A stretch of 64,000 bases of DNA from Hoplostethus atlanticus (Eukaryota; Chordata; Actinopteri; Trachichthyiformes; Trachichthyidae): NCBI GenBank assembly GCA_034670405.1, contig JAXDDX010000053.1, forward strand, positions 2,730,001-2,794,000, written 5' to 3'. Under the pieces are notes generated by a model, which ran no database searches, was not told where the DNA came from, and worked only from the letters and a program-made list of their open reading frames with translations. The position numbers were made by a program, and so were the translations under genes. This document shows positions 57,388 through 64,000 of this stretch, in pieces (positions within the stretch are counted from its first letter, which is position 1; each line of letters begins with the position of its first letter).

Positions 57388-57640
57388 AGATTAAAGCTGC
57401 AGTATGCAATTTTTTTCACAATAAAACAACTAGAAATAAATGTTCTATTCTTCATTATCAGTCTGTGTGTTCATGCCTAAATCCCCCGTTTAGCTGAAAT
57501 TGGGTTTTCAGTGATGTTGGGACATTTTGCTGTGGGCGTGTCGTGTGGGGGCGTGGCCACAGGGGAGCTGGGTTGTGACTACCGAGGTCAATCGCTAAAA
57601 TAAAGGCGTTTATCCAAAGTATACCATGAATGCATTTTTG
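57388..57640. mobile_element. MITE-like fish repeat
   Basis: Starts TTAAAGCTGCAGTATGCAATT, a motif common at the ends of fish non-autonomous DNA elements, with GTGGGGGCGTGGCC inside. Right end unclear. It is followed at 57640-57700 by a decayed TGGGAATGCGACCCC (tRNA-like B-box type) block. Confidence 0.45.
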
Positions 57641-57699
57641 AATGGGTGGCCCCATCGGTGGGAATGCGACCCCCAACCATGGCAGTGTTGGTACCTTTC

Positions 57700-58980
57700 T
57701 CAGACCCACATCCTCATCCCAGTCCACCCACATGCCATACCTTCCCATTCTCAGTGTGTTGGCTTTTCAAAATACAGACATCGCAGATTCCTACGGGATT
57801 AACTTCTACATGGTCATAAACAAGATTCATAAAATAAGTGTGTTCAAAGAAATCTAAGCCAAACCATCTAGAGATATCGATGAGAATAAAGAGAAATTGC
57901 ACCAAATTTCAGCTTTGAAATACCTACTGTTCATTGTCCTTGGTTGGGTATGTATTAGGGATTGCAGGGGAAGGAGACTGTAACAACACCAGTTGATTGA
58001 CTCTTTCAGACAAAGAACCATTTTAGTTCTCAGAGCCTCTTCACATCTGATCATTTGACTGTTTTGTACATAAGGACGAGGTCAGCAGGTGGTGATCTTT
58101 CTGCTGGTGCAGACGTCTCTCAGTATTTTCAGTCCCAAAGCAAAGTGGTGCCTACTCACAAACCACTGTTGCCAGCGTAAACACGCAGAATGGTGAACCT
58201 TGACACCAAATGAGGGTTTTCCCTTTCCTTCCCTTTCCTTTTCAGGTTATTTCACCTGAACTGGAAAAAAACTGGAATTCTTTAAGTAGTACCCTGGCTG
58301 TTCAAGGACATTTCCAAACCGTCTCACATGGTTCTTTATCTGCAGGCTGCAACTGGTCATGAGTGAGATGGAGAGAATGGTAGTCAGGATGTTATCAGCA
58401 GCCTAGAATAACACATTGTACCTGCACCTTTGGACACAGCACACTGATTCACTGTCCATCCATTCCATAAATATTACGCAATGGTAGTAATAAAAGCCCT
58501 TAGGCAACAGCACAATAAATGCAATCCTCTACAAGTGAAGGGTTTAATTTCCAAATATAAATCTATTGTGGAAAAGCTTCTGCTACGTGAAATTCACCAG
58601 GGAGTATTTCAAGAAGTTGATTCTGTCCTCAGAAATAGAACTATTTCGTCAGCAAAGGTCTTAAGATGATGCCTACCTTTAATAGTAACTCATAGCCTGC
58701 TTCACATTCATGCCAGCAATAATTTTGAAAGATTAGGCGTCATTTTCTCCAGGTAATGGAGATCTCAATTTTCAGATGAAACTGATTTTCAGATAAATAC
58801 TGAAACATGATGTAAATCAAAATAAGCTTATAAAGGGATTCCAGGTTGGCTGGGAGTCACTCGGGTTGTTTCATATAATAATATTATAACACTATATACT
58901 ATATAAATGTCCCCAAAAATACTATAGGAATATTCTGTATTATAGGGATATGTTATGGAGTATGGGAATATCAAACTGAT
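57700..58980. other. Intron sequence with one unassigned open frame
   Basis: At 58481-58669 plus strand a frame reads IKALRQQHNKCNPLQVKG, then VEKLLLREIHQGVFQEVD, and stops. It is not low complexity but has no splice border, no ATG-proximal promoter and no family I recognise. Probably chance or a decayed repeat. Confidence 0.3.
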
Positions 58981-59740
58981 GCCATAGGAGTTAAAATACC
59001 ACAAAGAACAATAATGTCGCTATAAACTCACTTTTGAATACCTCACACTAGAATTCACTATAGGAATACCATAGAAATACCATAGAAATACTATAGAAAT
59101 ACCATAGCCAATACTGTAGGAATATGATAGCGAATTGTCATTGATCACTTCATGTTCACTTCGCGGGTCGCTGCCGCCTCTGTGAAAACTATGACAGGTT
59201 CATGCAGCGAACACACTGACAACCAATCAACCCTAATCGATAGCCCTTGTTATTGATAACCTGATCAGAATAGAGGCGCAGCAGCAATCGGCAGCATCAC
59301 ATGTATGGAAAACAACCACATTACTGCAGAACAGATCGATACGGGTCAGAACATGGATCATTTCACCATTACCCTGACGGACTAGTAATCCTGTTATCAG
59401 ATATCACAGGAACTTAAACTCTCCTGGAATATTAGAGGATTGTTCTAAAATATAGGAATGCATTAGTAAATATTATGGGAGTATATGGTGATAAGATAGG
59501 AGACAGAAAACTGATAGGGTCACTAGAAACTCACTACTGAGTCACTATAGTAACATTACAGTACTATAGAGAAAAACACCACAAAGTACTATAAGGTGAC
59601 TGTAACTCACCATTAAGGAATATCATAGGAATATTCTATACTGTAGGAATACATTGTTGAGTATTATAGGAATATTATAGTTAGGAGTTAAAGATACCAT
59701 AAAGTATGATAACAGCAAACAGAGACCAACTAGAAGTTAC
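58900..59740. repeat. AT-rich degenerate ATAGGAATA repeat region
   Basis: ACTATAGGAATAT, ACCATAGAAATAC and related 12-13 bp words recur dozens of times over about 800 bp in two blocks (58900-59130 and 59440-59700), separated by unique sequence. It lies directly downstream of the exon 1 donor in intron 1. Confidence 0.75.
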
Positions 59741-59870
59741 TACAGTAATATCAGGAGTATTTCAGTGATTTGGTGTATTCCTCCAGCACCTGATCCATTA
59801 AGGTCAGTAGTACAAGACGAAACAGACACGGAACAACAACATGTACCAGAATAAAGCAGGTTCCACTCAC

Positions 59871-60250
59871 CATTCCTCTGCGGAGACGCCGGGTCCTGAA
59901 ACCATGTCACGACGCTAAATCCCCATGAGCCAAAACCACCTTGTTGTTTTCCGACCTGAACGGGAAACTTGAAAAGAACAAGTACTGGATCTGGATCTGG
60001 ATCTGGATCTGGTTCTGGGCTCTTCGCTGACGGCAGTGTGAAGGGCGAAACAAGCGGAGCGCAGCCGATCATGGAAATGGGAAAAAAAAAGTCTTGGTGC
60101 GCAAAAGACGGACGGACGCGACGAGCGGGCGGGCGCGCGTCTGGAGAGGAGAGACCCGCGGAGAGACGAGGTGGAGAGATACCACGGAGAGACCAGAGGC
60201 GAGACGGAGATACCGTGGAGAGACCGAAAAAGTGACCCACGGAGAGACGC
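59871..60250 (-). other. htr4: Candidate htr4 exon 1 (5' UTR or alternative coding start)
   Basis: On the minus strand the sequence ends GAGGAATG/GTGAGTGG, a near-perfect donor after 59871, inside a CpG-rich block. Two readings are possible. Joined to exon 2 in phase 1, the exon is open back to about 60240 and would be mostly 5' UTR for the MNVS start, or an N-terminal extension. Joined directly to exon 3 in phase 2, an ATG at 59905-59903 gives MVSGPGVSAEE and then CDSMPKR, with an in-frame stop just upstream. VSAEE resembles human VSSEEG, which may be chance. A tiny upstream frame (ATG 59926, MGI then stop at 59915) precedes that ATG. The 5' end is not determined. It could instead be the first exon of another minus-strand transcript, though none is visible. 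Seen: donor, frames, CpGs. Inferred: membership in htr4. Confidence 0.6.
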
Positions 60251-60340
60251 GGAGGTGGAGGGACGCCGTGGAGACTCCAGTGAAGTACTGGAGACTGCCG
60301 CTCTCACTAAACTCACATTAACCCGGTCCGGTCTAGTCCC
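59880..60340 (-). promoter_or_regulatory. CpG-rich block, candidate htr4 promoter
   Basis: CpG dinucleotides are dense here, especially 60040-60280 (runs such as GCGGGCGGGCGCGCG), while the flanks at 59000-59700 and 60500-61500 are AT-rich and CpG-poor. No TATA box is evident. It overlaps the candidate exon 1 and its donor, so a minus-strand CpG-island promoter is the simplest reading. A short (GGATCT)n run at 59984-60015 lies inside. Bidirectional activity is possible, but I see no plus-strand exon to its right. Confidence 0.55.
59903..59926 (-). promoter_or_regulatory. Minimal upstream reading frame ahead of the 59905 ATG
   Basis: ATG at 59926 is followed by GGG ATT TAG, a three-codon frame ending at 59915, ten bases before the ATG at 59905. 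If transcripts include this part of exon 1, such a frame could lower initiation at the following ATG. A function is inference only. Confidence 0.3.
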
Positions 60341-60344
60341 TCCT

Positions 60345-60420
60345 CCCTGATGTGAGGAGAACGGGAACATCCGTCCATCCTCCCTCTCTCTCCCCCTCTC
60401 TCTCTCTCTCTCTCTCTTTC
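60345..60420. repeat. Pyrimidine-rich (CT)n tract left of 5' flank
   Basis: (CT)n at 60383-60418, immediately upstream (minus-strand sense) of the CpG block. Confidence 0.9.
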
Positions 60421-60607
60421 ATGTCATTGTGTATTTGATGTAATTGTGCCACTGGTTGCAGCTCCGCGGGTCAAGGCAGCACAGAGGGAGGTTTGGGGTT
60501 TGGGGGTTGTTATTGGCCAGCCGAGCTGGGAAAAATATCAGAACATAAATCATAATCATAATATCACAACCTAAAAAGCTGTTAAAACAAACCTCAGGTC
60601 AGCGTGA

Positions 60608-60636
60608 CCTCAACCTCAACCTCAACCTCAACTTCA
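60608..60636. repeat. (CCTCAA)n run
   Basis: Five hexamers of CCTCAA. Confidence 0.85.
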
Positions 60637-60745
60637 GCCTCATCCTTAAATAGAGATGAAATTAATAGGAAATACATTTGGGATTCCTGGTTTTCAAAGA
60701 CATGTAGCTTTGACTTTGAACAGGCAGTGAAACTTTGGATGGGAC

Positions 60746-60746
<1 letters not shown>

Positions 60747-60809
<63 letters not shown>
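60747..60809. repeat. (GT)n microsatellite
   Basis: About 62 bp of GT, followed by a short G run. Confidence 0.97.
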
Positions 60810-60810
<1 letters not shown>

Positions 60811-60819
60811 GGGGGGTTG

Positions 60820-61770
60820 TTATGGCCTAGTTGTGAAATACATTCCCATTCTGTTTATTAGATCCAACATAAATATGTATGGCTGCGACGCTGAATGAGT
60901 GTTGGATCCTGCAGCGCTGCAGGTCACATGCTGGTTATCTCTCTACCATGTGAACGTCTTTCTGATGGTTCTATTCTAGTGAACAGCCTCCTTCATATCT
61001 GACTGTTTAAATGATTCCTTCAGTTTACATTTCACCTCTAACCGTTAAACTGATGCCTACAGTGAAGCTTCAACTCCTGAATCACCAACCTTGCAAGCGA
61101 CCAATAGTCGTGAGGTCAAGGGTCAGAGGTCACAGTGCCCTGATGACATGCCTTTGACCCTAGAATGAGTACTAGGATAGAAATAGATCTCTATGCGTGG
61201 GATTGCTGTACGGGCAAACCGCAAAGTATATATTACTCTGTTGTATGAAGTTGAATGCAGTTGCATTACAAATACATTGATGTCTATGTGATTTCTAATG
61301 TGTTCTAGCTGGATCCAAAATGGCCGCCTGGATCCAAAATGGCAGCATCTGTAGTAGTACTAGTCATAGTACTTCATAGTTGTATGAAGTTGAATGCAGT
61401 TGCATTACAAATACATTGAAGTCTATGGAGAGTTCAAAATACATGGAGGTCTATGGGAGTTCAAATATATGGAAGTCTATGGGGAGTACAAAGTACTTCA
61501 TAATTCCTAAAGTATTACTAGTATCTCTTAGAAACGTCATAGCACACCTCCCCCAATAATTCCGGACAGTTTGACATATGACACGTGCATGTAGCTCGGG
61601 AACTTCGGGACAAGTAGCGCGCCGACCGCGTTTTTAAAAAACGTGTTTTTCTGCGATAACTTGTGAATCGTGCGAATTTCTGCCACCGTTACTAATTTCC
61701 ATAATTCGGCACGTTTCGATATCTGAACCACATATGTGGCACAAGCGGATTTCGGGCTACAGGTGAGCAA
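60820..61770. other. 5' flank of htr4, no gene seen
   Basis: 61232-61270 and 61376-61420 share a 40-bp duplicated segment (GTATGAAGTTGAATGCAGTT onward), and GGATCCAAAATGGC(C/A) is doubled at 61312-61345. 61540-61770 has CpG-containing unique-looking sequence (GTAGCGCGCCGACCGCG) that may belong to an unclassified fish repeat. Confidence 0.4.
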
Positions 61771-61782
61771 AAAAGCACAGCA

Positions 61783-61822
61783 ATCCCTAAAGCAATCCCT
61801 AAAGCAATCCCTAAAGCAATCC
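61783..61822. repeat. 12-bp tandem AGCAATCCCTAA repeat
   Basis: Three and a half units. Confidence 0.85.
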
Positions 61823-61983
61823 CACTAACAAGAATGAGCGCTGACAGAAAAATGCCATCTTAGCGGGCACACGCCTGCATCGTTACCATGACAACCGATG
61901 TCGCACAGACAGCAAATGATTGTCACAACACACATCTGAGCTGGTCAGCATTAAAGATCAGATCTGAAAAGCAGGAGCGTTTT

Positions 61984-62350
61984 CCTCCCTCTCTCTCTCT
62001 CTCCATCTCTCTCCCTTTCTCCCTCTCCCCCTCTCTCCCTCTCGCTCTCTCTCTCCCTCTCTCCCTTTCTCTCTCCCTCTCTCTCCCTCTCCATCTCTCT
62101 CCCTCTCTCCCGCTCTCTCCCTCTCTCCCTTTCTCTCTCCCTCTTTCTCCCTCTCTCCCTCTCCCGCTCTCTCCCTCTCCCTCTACATCTTTCTCCCTCT
62201 CTCCCTCTCTCCCTCAGCCTCTCTCTCCTCTCTCTCCCTCTCTTCTCTCTCCCTCTCTCCCTCTCCATCTCTCTCCCGCTCTCTCCCTCTCTCTCTCTCC
62301 CTCTTCCTCTCTCTCCCTCTCCCCCTCTCTCCCTCTCCCCCTCTCTCTCA
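61984..62350. repeat. CT-rich homopyrimidine array
   Basis: Over 360 bp of CTCTCTCC, TTTCTCC and CCATCTCTC units with almost no purines on the plus strand. Frames are LSLSPS or RERERE artefacts. Confidence 0.97.
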
Positions 62351-62489
62351 TATCTCAGAGAGATTATGGATAGTTTTCTCCTCCTAATCATCCTAATTGT
62401 TCATTAACCAGCTTCTCAAAAAGCATACAAATCCAATAAATGATTATTTTCTAGTGAGTTGATCTGATCCAGTTGAATCTCCGAAATGA

Positions 62490-63000
62490 ATTTCAACTGA
62501 ACTGAATTTTATTCATTTATTGATCCGATAAGGCAAATATGTTTTGCCACCAGCAAACACAGAAAACACAACACACACCATAACAGGACAATACAGAACA
62601 ACACAACAACAACAGCAGGCAGTAAAGCCTGCACACGTGAAAATTGATTGTCAATGCATCCCACGTTCCTCGCAGCCGATCACGTGTGTATGTATATATA
62701 TATTATATATATTTGTACACACACACATCACATCACACACCAAGTCTACAGTCAGTCAAACTGCATCATATCATCCATTATCGCCCCAGATATCAGCACA
62801 CCGCCTGCTGTGGACCTGAAGCGTGTTTGCAATAGATCTATAAAATAAGGAAAAACAATTACGATATTGTTAATTTTGCCTTTCAAAATAAAATCCTCTA
62901 ACGCTGAAGAGCTCATTCAGTTATTTTATATGACATACATTTATACAATAACGGAGCAGGCAGGACATCAAGTGTCTTGCTCAAGGACACTGAAGCAGAC
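62490..63000 (-). mobile_element. LINE-type tail and dispersed repeat fragments
   Basis: 62495-62560 on the minus strand ends GGATCAATAAATGAATAAAA, a LINE-like tail. 62955-63000 holds GTCTTGCTCAAGGACACTGA, the block also seen at 23576 and 50495. 62690-62720 is TATA-rich. Confidence 0.4.
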
Positions 63001-63197
63001 CTCAGTACAGTAGCTAGAAGACTGCTTTCTTCAAGGTAGCTCCGTTTCCTTTTCATGTGAAGACGCCCAGCGAGCCGACGAAGCAGCGCACCTCTTCATC
63101 CTCGTTAGCTGTTATTTTATTTGACTGTAACTCTATCGCTGCTCATGTTCCAGTATTGAAGAACTGAGCTTTGAAGCCTTGAAGCATGAAGTCTTGA

Positions 63198-63200
<3 letters not shown>

Positions 63201-63278
<78 letters not shown>
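63201..63278. repeat. (GT)n microsatellite
   Basis: About 78 bp of uninterrupted GT. Confidence 0.97.
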
Positions 63279-63284
<6 letters not shown>

Positions 63285-63413
63285 CTGGCTGGCTGGCTGT
63301 AATTCTAATGCTGGTGAAAACTGACATTTTTTTCAATCAATTTTAGGAGTTTTACCTTTCACTGTCACTGTACACCATCATTTGGTGTTTCGGCCATTTT
63401 TGACCAAGTCAGC

Positions 63414-64000
63414 TGAGCCGGGAGCTTACTACAGGCTAGTGTTAAGTCACTCCTGATTGGTGGAGCCGACTACAGGCTAGTGTTAAGTCACTCCTGGTTG
63501 GTGGAGCCGACTACAGGCTAGTGTTAAGTCACTCCTGATTGGTGGAGCCGACTACAGGCTAGTGTTAAGTCACTCCTGATTGGTGGAGCCGACTACAGGC
63601 TAGTGTTAAGTCACTCCTGGTTGGTGGAGCCGACTACAGGCTAGTGTTAAGTCACTCCTGATTGGTGGAGCCGACTACAGGCTAGTGTTAAGTCACTCCT
63701 GATTGGTGGAGCCGACTACAGGCTAGTGTTAAGTCACTCCTGATTGGTGGAGCCGACTACAGGCTAGTGTTAAGTCACTCCTGATTGGTGGAGCCGACTA
63801 CAGGCTAGTGTTAAGTCACTCCTGATTGGTGGAGCCGACTGCAGGCTAGTGTTAAGTCACTCCTGATTGGTGGAGCCGACTGCAGGCTAGTGTTAAGTCA
63901 CTCCTGATTGGTGGAGCCGACTACAGGCTAGTGTTAAGTCACTCCTGGTTGGTGGAGCCGACTACAGGCTAGTGTTAAGTCACTCCTGATTGGTGGAGCC
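63414..64000. repeat. 41-bp minisatellite, about 14 copies, running off the right edge
   Basis: Unit contains GAGCCGACTACAGGCTAGTG and TTAAGTCACTCCTGATTGGT. Variation is nearly limited to two positions (CTACAG/CTGCAG and TGATTGG/TGGTTGG), so the array is very homogeneous. Its true length is unknown. Confidence 0.95.

Noticed and set aside
59740-60240. The 166-residue minus-strand frame read as an independent gene
   Set aside because: It runs through a consensus donor at 59870 into intron; better explained as candidate exon 1 of htr4.
61888-62391. Ser/Leu/Pro-rich and Arg/Glu-rich frames on opposite strands
   Set aside because: Simple CT-rich sequence in both senses.

Overview
The window is vertebrate nuclear DNA, almost certainly from a ray-finned (teleost) fish. 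The evidence is spliced exons with GT/AG borders, no bacterial-type gene packing, very dense CA/GT, GA/CT and tetranucleotide microsatellites, many GC-balanced minisatellites, and scattered fish-type LINE 3' ends, tRNA-derived SINEs and short inverted-repeat DNA transposons. I recognise no LTR retroelement, virus copy, CRISPR array or rRNA gene.

The only gene I can name is the serotonin receptor 4 gene, htr4, on the minus strand. Its transmembrane-1 exon lies at 3747-3860 and a short upstream exon carrying the likely start codon at 25991-26069. A CpG-rich candidate first exon ends in a consensus donor at 59871. The rest of the receptor (TM2 to the C-terminus) must lie beyond the left edge. 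On this reading most of the window is two huge introns: about 33.8 kb between exons 1 and 2 and about 22.1 kb between exons 2 and 3. The stretch right of about 60.3 kb is 5' flank.

Layout by coordinate. 1-3.7 kb is repeat-dominated intron downstream of the TM1 exon, including a nearly 1 kb GACT-type array. 3.7-3.9 kb is exon 3. 4.41-4.88 kb is a whole hAT-type MITE with perfect 8-bp target duplications. 5-13 kb is mostly unique sequence. 13.2-13.5 kb is a minisatellite with embedded telomere hexamers, and 16.06-16.96 kb a 29-bp minisatellite open in all three forward frames. 20.1-20.25 kb is a small CpG-rich patch. 26 kb is exon 2. 35.3-36.3 kb holds several simple-sequence arrays. 38.5-39.15 kb is a MITE split by an L2 LINE, with sister copies at 41.4 and 53.4 kb. 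45.1-45.6 kb is a LINE 3' end. 49-56 kb is very rich in microsatellites and minisatellites, with a SINE at 53.8 kb. 59-59.7 kb is AT-rich degenerate repeat, 59.87-60.34 kb the CpG-rich candidate promoter and exon 1, and 63.4-64 kb a 41-bp minisatellite that runs off the right edge.

What deserves a second look is the N-terminal exon logic of htr4. Exon 1 can join exon 2 or exon 3 in different frames, giving two alternative receptor N-termini. The repeat biology inside the introns is the other point of interest. Most long open frames here are translations of simple repeats and are not genes.
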